From Chloroflexota bacterium (GTDB lineage: Bacteria > Chloroflexota > Limnocylindria > Limnocylindrales > CSP1-4): 64,000 nt of DNA. Of the stretch, positions 42,075-51,091 are shown in pieces. Made by a program: the position numbers and the translations under genes. The notes under the pieces are model-generated. The model was not told the DNA's origin and ran no database searches. It worked only from the letters and a program-made list of their open reading frames with translations. The stretch lies in assembly GCA_021786265.1 (NCBI GenBank), contig JAJYNP010000022.1:10264-74263 (forward strand), read 5' to 3'. The first letter of the stretch is position 1. Every line of letters starts with the position of its first letter.

Positions 42075-43517
42075 ATGAGCGACGAGCGGCCCTGGGAGCG
42101 CTGGCTCCGGCGGGACCCCGCCACCCCAGAGGGGCCGCCCGGTCCGGAGCCACCGCCGTGGGGCGACGCCGGCGTGCCCGCGACCCGCGCGGCCGGGTCG
42201 CGTCCCGCCCCGGGCGCGGCATCGCACTCGTCGCGCATCTGGACGGTCGGCGACGTCACGCGCGCCGTCCGCGAGGTGCTGCGCGCCGAACAGGCGTTCC
42301 GGGATCTGTGGGTCGAGGGCGAGGTGGGCCAGGTCACGATCAGCGCCGCGGGCCACTGCTACTTCGCGCTCCGGGACGGCCGCGCGCAGCTCGCCTGCGT
42401 GTTCTTCCGCGCCCAGCGCGCCGCCAGCCCGTTCGAGCCGCGCACCGGGCTGCGCGTCGTGGTCCACGGGCGCCTGGACGTCTACGACGCCGCCGGCACG
42501 TACCAGCTCTACGTCGAGTCGCTGCAGCCGGCCGGCTTCGGCGACCTGGCCCTCCGCTTCGAGGCGCTCAAGGCCAGGCTCGCGGCCGAGGGGCTCTTCG
42601 AGCCCGCCCGCCGGCGACCCCTTCCTCCGTCACCCCGCCTGATCGGGGTCGCGACCAGCGCGTCCGGCGCCGTCCTGCACGACATCCTCCACGTGCTCCG
42701 CCGCCGCTGGCCGCTGGCGCGCGTGGTGCTGTCGCCCTGCCAGGTGCAGGGCGACGCGGCACCCGGGACCATCGTCGCGGCCCTCGACCGGCTCTCCCGC
42801 TGGCGGGAACCGCTCACCGGCACGCCGCCCGACGTGCTGATCCTCGCCCGTGGCGGCGGCTCGCTCCAGGACCTCTGGGCGTTCAACGACGAGCGCGTGG
42901 TGCGCGCCGTCGCCGCATCGCCGATCCCGGTGGTGACCGGTGTCGGGCACGAGACGGACGTGACACTCGTGGACTTCGCGGCCGACGTGCGCGCACCCAC
43001 TCCGTCCGCGGCCGCCGAGCTGGTGGTGCCATCCCTGGTCGAGGCCCGGGGCCGGCTGCGGGCGGCTCGCACCCGGCTGGACGGCGTCGCGGCACGCTCG
43101 GTGGCAGCGCCACGCGCCGCGCTCGCGGCCGAGCGGCGGGCGCTCGCACGCCTGCACCCGGCAGCCGTGCTGGCGGGGGAGCGGCAGCACGCGGGGGACC
43201 TGCTCGACCGGGGCCGGCGGGCGGTGCAGGCGCGGCTCGTGGCAGACCGCGCCCGGCTGGATCGGTCCGTGGATCGGCTCCCGCTCCTGGCTCGCGGCCG
43301 GCTGGCACGATCCCGCGCCGACCTGGCAGGTGCCGCGGCGGGGCTCGCCGCGCTGTCGCCGTATGCCACGCTGGAGCGCGGGTACGCGCTGGTGCGGCGC
43401 CCGGACGGGCGCCTGCTGACGGACGCATCGGACGCCGCGGCCGGCGACCCGCTCGACGTCCGCCTGGCACGCGGCGCGTTGGACGTGACCGTGGTCGACG
43501 TGCGAGACTCGGCGTGA
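42075..43517 (+). CDS. xseA: Exodeoxyribonuclease VII large subunit
   Basis: At 480 residues it has a disordered N-terminal ~50 and an OB-fold (LWVEGEVGQVTISAAGHCYFALRD). The catalytic domain has GVATSASGAVLHDI, LILARGGGSLQDLWAFNDE and VVTGVGHETDVTLVDFAADVRAPTPSAAAE. A long helical coiled coil and C-terminal RGYALVRRPDG follow. With XseB it degrades ssDNA in both directions. The stop and xseB start overlap as TGATG. Confidence 0.95.
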   Translation: MSDERPWERWLRRDPATPEGPPGPEPPPWGDAGVPATRAAGSRPAPGAASHSSRIWTVGDVTRAVREVLRAEQAFRDLWVEGEVGQVTISAAGHCYFALRDGRAQLACVFFRAQRAASPFEPRTGLRVVVHGRLDVYDAAGTYQLYVESLQPAGFGDLALRFEALKARLAAEGLFEPARRRPLPPSPRLIGVATSASGAVLHDILHVLRRRWPLARVVLSPCQVQGDAAPGTIVAALDRLSRWREPLTGTPPDVLILARGGGSLQDLWAFNDERVVRAVAASPIPVVTGVGHETDVTLVDFAADVRAPTPSAAAELVVPSLVEARGRLRAARTRLDGVAARSVAAPRAALAAERRALARLHPAAVLAGERQHAGDLLDRGRRAVQARLVADRARLDRSVDRLPLLARGRLARSRADLAGAAAGLAALSPYATLERGYALVRRPDGRLLTDASDAAAGDPLDVRLARGALDVTVVDVRDSA

Positions 43518-43858
43518 TGAAGACCGGGACGGAGCGGGCGGCGCAGACCGACCACGCGGGGGCAGATCGCGGCGGACCGGCCGGCGGCGCCCCCGACGAG
43601 GCGATCGCCGCGCTCGGCTTCGACGCCGCCCTCGCGGAACTCGGTGAGGTGGTCGGCCGGCTCGAGGCCGGTGGCCTGCCGCTGGAGACCTCCATCGCGC
43701 TCTACGAGCGGGGCGTGGCGCTGCACGCGCACTGCGCGCGGCTCCTCGACGACGCGGAGCTTCGTGTCCAGCGGCTGGTCGAGGAGGCGGGAGGCGTCCT
43801 CCGTGCGATCGACCTCGCGCCGGACGACGTGGACGACGAGGGGACGCCGAGCGCGTAG
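43517..43858 (+). CDS. xseB: Exodeoxyribonuclease VII small subunit
   Basis: This protein has 113 residues: a disordered Gly/Ala-rich ~30-residue N-terminus, then the helical hairpin FDAALAELGEVVGRLEAGGL and PLETSIALYERGVALHAHCA, the family signature. An acidic C-terminal tail follows. Several copies wrap around the XseA coiled coil. The ATG shares one base with the xseA stop (TGATG), which means coupled translation. Confidence 0.92.
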   Translation: MKTGTERAAQTDHAGADRGGPAGGAPDEAIAALGFDAALAELGEVVGRLEAGGLPLETSIALYERGVALHAHCARLLDDAELRVQRLVEEAGGVLRAIDLAPDDVDDEGTPSA

Positions 43859-43885
43859 AATTCCGCGATGTCATCTTCCCGGAGG
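43856..43885 (+). promoter_or_regulatory. -10 box and Shine-Dalgarno of dxs
   Basis: TAGAAT (43856-43861) overlaps the xseB stop codon, and GGAGG (43881-43885) lies 5 nt before the GTG at 43891. dxs can thus be initiated separately inside the cluster, with a short leader. Confidence 0.5.
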
Positions 43886-43890
43886 ACGCA

Positions 43891-45894
43891 GTGTCGATCC
43901 TCGCGTCGCTGACGGGGCCGCGAGACCTCCGCGCGCTCGACGACGACCAGCTCGAGACGCTCTGCGAGGAGATCCGCCGCACCATCGTCGAGACCGTCGC
44001 GGTCACCGGTGGCCACCTGGGCAGCTCCCTGGGGGTGGTCGAGCTCACCGTCGTGCTGCACCGGCTCCTGGAGTCGCCACGCGACCGGATCGTGTGGGAC
44101 ACCGGGCACCAGGCCTATCCGCACAAGCTGTTGACGGGACGGCTGGAGCGGTTCCGCACGCTGCGCCAGCTGGGTGGTATCGGCGGGTTCCCGCGGCGAA
44201 GCGAGAGCGAGCACGACGTGATGGACGGCGGCCACGCCGGCACCGGACTCTCCGTCGCCCAGGGTCTGGCCGCCGCGCGCGACCTGCGCGGCACGCACGA
44301 ACGAATCGTGGCCGTGGTGGGCGACGCGGCGCTGATGAGTGGCCTGGCGCTCGAGGCGCTGAACGACATCGGGCAGCGGCAGACCAACCTGCTGATCGTC
44401 CTCAACGATAACGAGATGAGCATCTCGCCGACCGTCGGTGCGCTCTCCAACTACCTCAGCGCCATCAAGCTCTCCCAGGCGTGGCAGACCACGAAGGCCG
44501 GCTACGACGCCTTCCTCGAGCACATGCCGATCGTGGGCTCGACGGCCGTCGAGCTGTCCCGGCGGGCGCGGAAGTCGGTCGTGAACTTCGCACAGCAACC
44601 GGGCCACCTGTTCGAGGACCTGGGCATCACCTACATCGGCGTGGTGCCGGGGCACGACCTCAGCGTGCTCGCCTCGACGTTCCGGCGCGCCCTGCGCCTC
44701 GAGGGGCCGGTGATCGTGCACGTGCGCACCCAGAAGGGCCACGGGTACGAGCCGGCCGTGGCGGACCAGGTGGGCTTCCACGGCGCGGCGCTGCCACCGA
44801 TGGACGTCCCCGGCGTCACCGCCCGGCCGCCCGTCGCGCACCCCAACGGCGACGGCGACGCGACCCTGTCGGTCGCCCAGGCCGCCGCCGCCGCCCGCAA
44901 GCCCCCTACGTACACCTCGGTCATGGCGCAGGAGCTCCTCGCGATCGCGGCCGCGGATCCCCGCGTGGTCGCGATCACCGCCGGCATGCCGACCGGCACC
45001 GGGCTCAACCTCTTCCAGGCCGCGTACCCCGACCGCTTCTTCGACGTCGGCATCGCCGAGTCGCACGCCGTGACCCTCGCCACGGGGCTCGCGCTCGGCG
45101 GCCTCCGGCCGTTCGTGGCGATCTACTCGACGTTCCTCCAGCGCGCGTTCGACCAGACGGTGCACGACGTGTGCCAGAACGACCAGCCGGTGGTGATCGG
45201 CGTGGATCGTGCCGGCCTGGTCGGCGAGGACGGAACCAGCCACCAGGGCATGTTCACGCTCCCGGCCCAGCGGCAGCTGCCGAACCTCGTGATCGCCTCG
45301 CCAAAGGACGAGCAGGAGCTGCGCCGCCTCCTGCGCACGGCCTTCGCGCAGCCGCACCCGTTCGCGCTGCACTACCCGCGGGACCCCGGCTGCGACCTGC
45401 CGGCCGTCCAGCCGGCCACGATCCCGGTCGGCGAGGGGGAGTTGCTGCGCGACGGCCGCGACATCCTGTTCGCGGGCTTCGGCCCCATCGTCATGCGTGC
45501 GCTGGCCGCGGCCGAGGCGCTGGAGGCCGTGGGCTGGTCGGTCGGCGTGGTCAACGCCCGCTACGTGCAGCCGCTCGACGAGGCGCTCATCGTCCGGCAC
45601 GCACTGGGCAAGCAGCTCGTGGTCACCTTCGAGGAGAGCGTGGATACCGGCGGCTTCGGCTCGGCGGTCCTCGAGGCGATCGCCCGTGCCGGGTTGTCGG
45701 ACGCGCAGGTGCGCGGCGTCCCGGTCCGGGTCATCGGGATCCCCGCCGGGCGTTTCGTCGACCACGGCTCGGTGGCCGACCTGCGCCGTACCCTCCGCCT
45801 CGACTCCGCCGGGCTCGAGTCCCAGGTGCGCGACGCCATCGCGGAGCTCGGCATCGCCCCGTCGCGCCCCGTCCTGGAGGCACGCTCCGCCTGA
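43891..45894 (+). CDS. dxs: 1-deoxy-D-xylulose-5-phosphate synthase
   Basis: At 667 residues, this TPP enzyme condenses pyruvate and glyceraldehyde-3-phosphate as the first step of the MEP isoprenoid pathway; ispH at 55412 is the last step. Signatures are GGHLGSSLGVVELTVVLH, DTGHQAYPHKLLTG, DGGHAGTGLSVAQG and LNDNEMSISPTVGALS. In the pyrimidine domain VGIAESHAVTLATGLAL carries the TPP-activating Glu. The Mg-TPP motif is unusual: GDG reads GDA (Gly144-Asp145-Ala146), 26 residues before the NDN part. The GTG start has a good Shine-Dalgarno. Confidence 0.94.
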   Translation: MSILASLTGPRDLRALDDDQLETLCEEIRRTIVETVAVTGGHLGSSLGVVELTVVLHRLLESPRDRIVWDTGHQAYPHKLLTGRLERFRTLRQLGGIGGFPRRSESEHDVMDGGHAGTGLSVAQGLAAARDLRGTHERIVAVVGDAALMSGLALEALNDIGQRQTNLLIVLNDNEMSISPTVGALSNYLSAIKLSQAWQTTKAGYDAFLEHMPIVGSTAVELSRRARKSVVNFAQQPGHLFEDLGITYIGVVPGHDLSVLASTFRRALRLEGPVIVHVRTQKGHGYEPAVADQVGFHGAALPPMDVPGVTARPPVAHPNGDGDATLSVAQAAAAARKPPTYTSVMAQELLAIAAADPRVVAITAGMPTGTGLNLFQAAYPDRFFDVGIAESHAVTLATGLALGGLRPFVAIYSTFLQRAFDQTVHDVCQNDQPVVIGVDRAGLVGEDGTSHQGMFTLPAQRQLPNLVIASPKDEQELRRLLRTAFAQPHPFALHYPRDPGCDLPAVQPATIPVGEGELLRDGRDILFAGFGPIVMRALAAAEALEAVGWSVGVVNARYVQPLDEALIVRHALGKQLVVTFEESVDTGGFGSAVLEAIARAGLSDAQVRGVPVRVIGIPAGRFVDHGSVADLRRTLRLDSAGLESQVRDAIAELGIAPSRPVLEARSA

Positions 45895-45899
45895 GCCGC

Positions 45900-46649
45900 G
45901 TGCGCCTTGACCAGCTCGTGGTCACTCACGGCCTCGCCGATACACGCTCCAGGGCCCAGGCGCTGCTGCTGGCCGGACGCGTCCGCGTGGGCACGGGCGA
46001 CGGTGCCCGCACCGACCGCAAACCCGGCGACCTGGTGGACCCTGCCACGCCGGTCGCGCTGATCGAGCGGGCGCCGTTCGTGTCGCGGGGTGGGGAGAAG
46101 CTCGCGGGCGCGCTCGACGCGTTCGGCGTGGACCCTTCGCGGCGGGTGTGCCTGGACGTCGGCGCGTCCACCGGCGGGTTCACCGACTGTCTGTTGCGGC
46201 GCGGCGCGGCGCGTGTCTATGCTCTCGACGTGGGTCGTGGTCAGCTCGCCTCGTCGCTCCGTGCGGATCCCCGCGTCGTCTCGATGGAACGGACGCATGC
46301 GCGTCGCCTCGACCCGTCGGACCCCCAGCACGTGGCCCTCCCGGAGCGCCCCACGCTCGCGGTCGTCGACGTCTCGTTCATCTCGCTCACGCGGGTCCTG
46401 GGGGCCGTGGCGGGCCAGCTTGCCCCGGGTGGCGAGATCGTGGCGCTGGTGAAGCCGCAGTTCGAGGCCGGGCCAGGGCGCGCCGCCGGCGGCGTGGTGC
46501 GCGACCCGGTGGTCCACCGCGAGGTCCTCGACGCCGTGCGGGCCTTCGCGACGTCGATCGGGCTCCAGGTGCGCGGCGAGGTCCCGTCGCCGCTGCTGGG
46601 GCCGGCGGGCAACCGCGAGTTCTTCCTCCACCTCGCGGTCCCGGCCTGA
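45900..46649 (+). CDS. tlyA: TlyA-family rRNA 2'-O-methyltransferase
   Basis: This protein has 249 residues: an N-terminal S4 RNA-binding domain (RLDQLVVTHGLADTRSRAQA) and an FtsJ-like methyltransferase with SAM motif CLDVGASTGGFTDCLLRRGA. The KDKE-type catalytic residues include the Lys in LVKPQFEAGPG and the DVSFISLTRVL strand. TlyA methylates 16S/23S rRNA at sites that give capreomycin sensitivity in mycobacteria. GTG 45900 lies 5 nt after dxs. It is followed by nadK and recN, a conserved order in Gram-positive and Chloroflexota genomes. Confidence 0.92.
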   Translation: MRLDQLVVTHGLADTRSRAQALLLAGRVRVGTGDGARTDRKPGDLVDPATPVALIERAPFVSRGGEKLAGALDAFGVDPSRRVCLDVGASTGGFTDCLLRRGAARVYALDVGRGQLASSLRADPRVVSMERTHARRLDPSDPQHVALPERPTLAVVDVSFISLTRVLGAVAGQLAPGGEIVALVKPQFEAGPGRAAGGVVRDPVVHREVLDAVRAFATSIGLQVRGEVPSPLLGPAGNREFFLHLAVPA

Positions 46650-47491
46650 TGCGCTTCGGCTTCGCCTTCAACCCGACGATTCCGGCCACGCTCGACCTGC
46701 GGGAGCGGGCGCGGGCCTGGTGCGACGAGATGGGCGTGGAGCGCTGGGACGCGGCGGCCGGGGACGGCGAGGCCCTGGTCGCCGGGCTGCCGGGCACCGA
46801 CGTGCTGGTGGTGCTGGGCGGTGACGGCACCCTGCTCCGCGCGGCCCACGCGGTGGCCGTCGCCGAGGCCGACGTCCCCATCCTGGGCGTGAACCTCGGC
46901 AAGGTCGGCTTCCTGTCCAAGGCCGAGGCACATGAGCTGGAGCGCGTCCTGGGGCGGGTCCACGACGGCGACTACGAGCTCGAGGACCGGATGGTGCTGG
47001 AGGCCCGCGTGCTGCCGTCCGGCCGCGAGGAGGGGGCACGGTCGTTCGTGGCGCTGAACGACGCCGCGATCGTGCGGGCCCGCGAGGCCAGGGTCGTCCG
47101 CCTCGAGGTCACGATCGACGGGTCGCACCTGGCCACCTACATCGCCGACGGCGTCATCGTGGCCACGCCCACCGGCTCCACCGGGTATTCCTTCAGCGCC
47201 GGCGGCCCCATCCTGGACCCGACCAGCCGGAACCTCGTCGTGACCAGCGTGGCCGCGTACCTGAGCGCGATCCGCTCGGTGGTGGTAGGGCCGCGCCATA
47301 CGGTGCGGGTGCAGGTCCTGGCCGCGTTCGATGTCCTCGTCAGCATCGACGGGCACGAGGACGTGCTGTTGAACGTGGGCGACGTCGTCGAGGTGCGGGC
47401 ACGCCAGCGTCCCGTCCGGTTCGTGGAGCCACGGGGCGCCCCGGCGTTCTGGGACCTGCTCCGCGAGAAGGCGCAGCTTCTTCCCTCGTGA
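46649..47491 (+). CDS. nadK: NAD kinase
   Basis: The 280-residue kinase phosphorylates NAD to NADP. It has VVLGGDGTLLRAAHAV (catalytic GGDG loop), LGVNLGKVGFLSKAE and VATPTGSTGYSFSAGGPIL. The ATG shares one base with the tlyA stop (TGATG), and its own stop overlaps the recN GTG, so tlyA-nadK-recN-xerD are translationally coupled. In-frame codons further upstream lie inside tlyA and are rejected. Confidence 0.95.
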   Translation: MRFGFAFNPTIPATLDLRERARAWCDEMGVERWDAAAGDGEALVAGLPGTDVLVVLGGDGTLLRAAHAVAVAEADVPILGVNLGKVGFLSKAEAHELERVLGRVHDGDYELEDRMVLEARVLPSGREEGARSFVALNDAAIVRAREARVVRLEVTIDGSHLATYIADGVIVATPTGSTGYSFSAGGPILDPTSRNLVVTSVAAYLSAIRSVVVGPRHTVRVQVLAAFDVLVSIDGHEDVLLNVGDVVEVRARQRPVRFVEPRGAPAFWDLLREKAQLLPS

Positions 47492-49125
47492 CGCTGCTCG
47501 AGCTGGACGTCCGCGACCTGGCGCTGATCGAGCGGGTCCGGCTGGAGCCCGATCCCGGCTTCACCGTCATCACCGGGGAGACCGGGGCCGGCAAGTCGCT
47601 GCTGATCGACGCGCTCGTGCTCGTGCTCGGCGCCCGGGCCGACGCGAGCCTGGTCCGGGCCGGCGCACCGGGCGCGCGGGTGCAGGCGCTCTTCGATCGC
47701 GGGCCGGAGCCGCTGATCTGCGTGCGCGAGGTGACGGCGGCAGGCAGGAGCACCGCCCGCGTGGACGATTCGGCCGTGACGGCCGCCCGGCTGGCCGAGG
47801 TCGCTGGTCCCCTCGTGGAGATCCACGGCCAGCACGACCAGCAGCAGCTGCTCGACGGTCCGCACCAGCGGGACCTCCTGGACGCGCACGGCGGCCATGC
47901 CGCGCTGCGGGCCGCCGCGGCCGCAGCGGTGGAGGCCTGGCGAGCGAACCGGGCGGCGCTGGAGGCGCTGGAGGGCGACCCACGGGCGGTGGCGCGGCAG
48001 CTCGAGCTGCACCGGCACGAGGCGGCCGAGATCGAGGCGGCCGGCCTCCGACCGGGCGAGGCTGGCGAGATCCGGGAGCGCCTGGCGGCGGCCGCGAGCG
48101 CCGCGCAGGTCGCGCGCCTGGTCGCGTCCGTGCGCGAGCGACTGGCGGGGGAGGGGACGGGGGCGCGAGACATGCTGGCTCGCGTCGCCCGTGATGGCGG
48201 CGACCTCGCCCGTCTCGACGGCCGGTTCGCGGGACTGGCGGATCGGATCGACGCGCTCGTCGCCGAGGCGGACGACGTGGTGTCGGAGCTGCGCCGGGTG
48301 GCGGGCGGCCTCGACCACGATCCGGCCACCGTCGCGAGCCTCGAGGAGCGGCTCGGGCTGATCTATGCGCTCGAGCGCAAGTACGGCCCGGACGAGGAGG
48401 CGGTGCTGGCACATGGCGCGTTCGCGCGCTCCGAGGGCGAACGGCTCCAGGGGCTCGAGGCCGAGCGGGCCGCCCGCGCGGCGGACGATGTGCGGCTGGA
48501 GGCCGCGGCCCGCGAGGCGGCAGCGGCCCTGACGGCGGCCCGCCGCGCCGCCGGGGAACGCCTGGCGGCGGAGGTGTCGCGCGCGCTCGAGACGCTGGGC
48601 TTCCGCCAGGCGCGACTCGACGTGGAGCTGGTGCCGGCCGAGCTGAGCGCCGCGGGCGCCGAGGCGGTGCAGTTCCTGATCGCCCCGAACCCGGGGGAGC
48701 CGCCCATGCCGCTCGCGCGGATCGCCTCCGGCGGGGAGCTCTCGCGGGTCTCGCTCGCGGTGAAGGAGGTGCTCGCCGCCGCCGACGCCACGCCCACGCT
48801 GGTCTTCGACGAGATCGACGCGGGGATCGGGGCGCGCTCGGCGGAGCGGGTGGGGCGGAGCCTGCGGCGCCTGGCCCGCGAGCACCAGGTGCTGTGCGTG
48901 ACGCACCTGGCGCAGATCGCGGTGCACGCCGACGCTCACGTGCGCATCGAGAAGCGCGAGCGGGATGGACGCACGGTCACGGAGGTGCGCCGGCTGGAGG
49001 GCGACGAGCGGCTCGCGGAGCTCGCGGTCATGCTGGGCGGCGAGGGCGGCGGGCCGGCGGCGCGTGCGGCCGCGCAGGAGCTGCTGGAGCGGGCGGCCGG
49101 GGATCGCGCCCTCGAGGCGCGGTGA
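47488..49125 (+). CDS. recN: DNA repair protein RecN
   Basis: This SMC-like ATPase has 545 residues. Walker A is GETGAGKSLLIDAL near the N-terminus; IHGQHDQQQLL follows. A long Ala/Glu/Arg coiled coil spans ~150-380. The signature ASGGELSRVSLAVK and Walker B LVFDEIDAGIGARSAERVG lie near the C-terminus. RecN gathers broken ends early in double-strand break repair. GTG overlaps the nadK stop. No LexA box is recognisable because the gene has no promoter of its own. Confidence 0.95.
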   Translation: MTLLELDVRDLALIERVRLEPDPGFTVITGETGAGKSLLIDALVLVLGARADASLVRAGAPGARVQALFDRGPEPLICVREVTAAGRSTARVDDSAVTAARLAEVAGPLVEIHGQHDQQQLLDGPHQRDLLDAHGGHAALRAAAAAAVEAWRANRAALEALEGDPRAVARQLELHRHEAAEIEAAGLRPGEAGEIRERLAAAASAAQVARLVASVRERLAGEGTGARDMLARVARDGGDLARLDGRFAGLADRIDALVAEADDVVSELRRVAGGLDHDPATVASLEERLGLIYALERKYGPDEEAVLAHGAFARSEGERLQGLEAERAARAADDVRLEAAAREAAAALTAARRAAGERLAAEVSRALETLGFRQARLDVELVPAELSAAGAEAVQFLIAPNPGEPPMPLARIASGGELSRVSLAVKEVLAAADATPTLVFDEIDAGIGARSAERVGRSLRRLAREHQVLCVTHLAQIAVHADAHVRIEKRERDGRTVTEVRRLEGDERLAELAVMLGGEGGGPAARAAAQELLERAAGDRALEAR

Positions 49126-50207
49126 CACGGCAGCGGGCGCCCGTGCCTGCCCGCGAACCCCCGGCGGACCTCCGGCGCGCGATCGACGCGTACCTGCTGC
49201 ACCTGCGCGTCGAACGCGGGTTGTCGCCGCTGACCGTCCGCTCGTACGCGGGCGACCTGCGGGCCTTCGCGGGATCCGCCCGGGGGATCGCATCCTGGGC
49301 CACCAGCGCCGAGCCCGCCAGGCGCTATCTCGCGGACCTCGTACGGCCGCCGGACTCCCTGCTGCCCTCGAGTCACCGGCGGAAGGCGGCCGCGATCCGT
49401 GCCTTCTACCGGTTCGCCTACGGCGACGAACGGATCGACGTCGATGTCGCCGGCGCACTCGATCTGCCTCGCCAGGCGCTCCGGCTTCCCGACGTGCTGG
49501 ACCGGGACGAGGTGGAGCGCCTCCTGACGGCGGTGCCGCTGCCGGATGGGCCCGCCCGGACGGAGGACGACGCCACGGCCGTCCGGGATCGTGCGCTCCT
49601 CGAGCTGCTGTACGCGTGCGGCCTGCGGATCGGCGAGGCGCTCGGGCTCGACCGGGACGACCTCTCGCTCGAGGGCGCCTACGTCCGGGTGATCGGCAAG
49701 GGCGACCGGGAGCGCCTCGTGCCCGTGGGCGAGCCGGCGCTCGACGCGCTGGGACGGTGGCTCGACGGTGTGCGCCCCGCATGGCTGCTCAGGGCGCGGC
49801 ACCGCACGCCTGGCGGGACCAGGCGCCGCCGGGGGGGCGCGGCGCCTGGCGACGGGACCGGCGGCGCCGCCGGCTCCGGTGACGTGACTGCCACTGCCGG
49901 CGGTGCCGGCCCTCCGGCGGCGCCCGCGGGCGACCCGCTGTTCGTCGGCTCTCGCGGCGCCAGGATGGGGCGCATGGCCGCGTGGCGGGCGATCCAGCGC
50001 GCGGCGACGCTCGCGGGGCTCGCGGAGCACGTCACGCCCCACACCCTGCGACACAGCTTCGCCACGCATCTCCTCGAGGGCGGCGCGGACCTGCGCGTCG
50101 TCCAGGAGCTGCTCGGACATGCGAGCATTGGCACGACGCAGCTGTACACGCACCTGACCGGGGAACGGATCCGGCAGGTCTACGCGCGGGCCCACCCGCG
50201 CGCCTGA
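49122..50207 (+). CDS. xerD: Tyrosine recombinase XerD
   Basis: This 361-residue protein starts at the GTG overlapping the recN stop; GTG 49143 is an alternative. The core-binding domain is ~15-110. The catalytic residues are Arg in ACGLRIGEALGL, His and Arg in HTLRHSFATH, and Tyr in LLGHASIGTTQLYTH. A Gly/Ala/Pro-rich insert of ~45 residues (bases ~49795-49925) lies between the first Arg/Lys block and HxxR, where most XerD have a short loop. It is the partner of the XerC at 9588 for dimer resolution. The recN-xerD link is usual in several phyla. Confidence 0.9.
   Translation: MTRQRAPVPAREPPADLRRAIDAYLLHLRVERGLSPLTVRSYAGDLRAFAGSARGIASWATSAEPARRYLADLVRPPDSLLPSSHRRKAAAIRAFYRFAYGDERIDVDVAGALDLPRQALRLPDVLDRDEVERLLTAVPLPDGPARTEDDATAVRDRALLELLYACGLRIGEALGLDRDDLSLEGAYVRVIGKGDRERLVPVGEPALDALGRWLDGVRPAWLLRARHRTPGGTRRRRGGAAPGDGTGGAAGSGDVTATAGGAGPPAAPAGDPLFVGSRGARMGRMAAWRAIQRAATLAGLAEHVTPHTLRHSFATHLLEGGADLRVVQELLGHASIGTTQLYTHLTGERIRQVYARAHPRA
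49819..49849 (+). repeat. 11-bp perfect palindrome within the xerD insert
   Basis: CCAGGCGCCGC (49819-49829) and GCGGCGCCTGG (49839-49849) form an inverted repeat around a 9-nt loop that contains seven Gs. It encodes part of the low-complexity insert of XerD. Confidence 0.85.
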
Positions 50208-50225
50208 GGCAGGAGGGTCGGGGGC

Positions 50226-51005
50226 ATGCGGTACACGGACTCGCTGCTGGCGGACGGCGAGGTCATCGTCCGCCGGGCGCGCCAGCACTGGCTGGCGCCG
50301 ATCGTCGAGGGCAGGCGTGCCTGGGTCCTGCTGGTGATCGGGCTGCTCGCGCTGGTCGTCGGGCTCTTCCTGAGGGGCGGCACCGACCCGGGGCAGACGA
50401 TCGGGTCCGTGCTCTCGGTGGTCGCCCTGCTGGCGCTGGTCGCGGGCCTGGCGCTCGCGGCCTACCACGTCCTCGCGTGGAGGGCCCAGGACTACGTCGT
50501 CACGAACCGCCGCGTGGTGCAGGTCGAGGGGATCCTCAACAAGCGCGCCGCCGACTCGTCGCTGGAGAAGATCAACGACGCGGTCCTGACCCAGAACGTC
50601 CTCGGCCGGATCCTGCGCTACGGGGACCTGGAGGTCCTCACCGCGTCCGAGTCGGCGATCGACCGGTTCCGGATGCTGTCGCGCGCCGCCGACTTCAAGC
50701 GCGAGATGCTGAACCAGAAGCACGCCCTGGAGCTCGAGGTCGCACGCCCACCGAGCCCGCCGCTTCGGGCGGGCCGGCAGGACGCCGATGTCACGCAGTC
50801 GCGGCCCGAGTCGCCTGGCGCCGCATCGTTCGCGCAGCCCGCGGGCGCTCCGCCGCCGCTTCCCGGCGAAGCACCGGCCGGGGCCACTGCCGCATCCGAG
50901 CAGATCATGTCCACCCTCGCGCGCCTGGCCGACCTGCGCGATCGCGGGGCCATCACGCCCGAGGAGTTCGAGCGGAAGAAGGCGGAGCTGCTCGCCCGGC
51001 TCTGA
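50226..51005 (+). CDS. PH-domain membrane protein with C-terminal SHOCT motif
   Basis: This 259-residue protein has two membrane helices (about 36-56 and 62-82) and a bacterial PH-like (YdbS/bPH2) domain: DYVVTNRRVVQVEGILNKRA and SLEKINDAVLTQNVLGRILRYGDLEV. A Pro-rich linker leads to a C-terminal SHOCT helix pair (LARLADLRDRGAITPEEFERKKAELLARL). These proteins probably help oligomerise or tether membrane complexes; function unknown. AGGAGGG (50211-50217) is a strong Shine-Dalgarno 8 nt before the ATG, one of the few in this window. Confidence 0.85.
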   Translation: MRYTDSLLADGEVIVRRARQHWLAPIVEGRRAWVLLVIGLLALVVGLFLRGGTDPGQTIGSVLSVVALLALVAGLALAAYHVLAWRAQDYVVTNRRVVQVEGILNKRAADSSLEKINDAVLTQNVLGRILRYGDLEVLTASESAIDRFRMLSRAADFKREMLNQKHALELEVARPPSPPLRAGRQDADVTQSRPESPGAASFAQPAGAPPPLPGEAPAGATAASEQIMSTLARLADLRDRGAITPEEFERKKAELLARL

Positions 51006-51054
51006 GCCGGCGGGCGGCACAAGGGGGCGACGTGCCCCTGCCCGGCGCGCCCGC

Positions 51055-51060
51055 TACCAT
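51055..51060 (+). promoter_or_regulatory. -10 box of the M50 peptidase operon
   Basis: TACCAT is 31 nt before the GTG at 51092, and GGAGG (51083-51087) is a Shine-Dalgarno 4 nt before it. The transcript should start near 51067 with a ~25-nt leader. Confidence 0.45.
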
Positions 51061-51091
51061 GTGCCAGTCGCCCCAGGCAGCCGGAGGTCGC

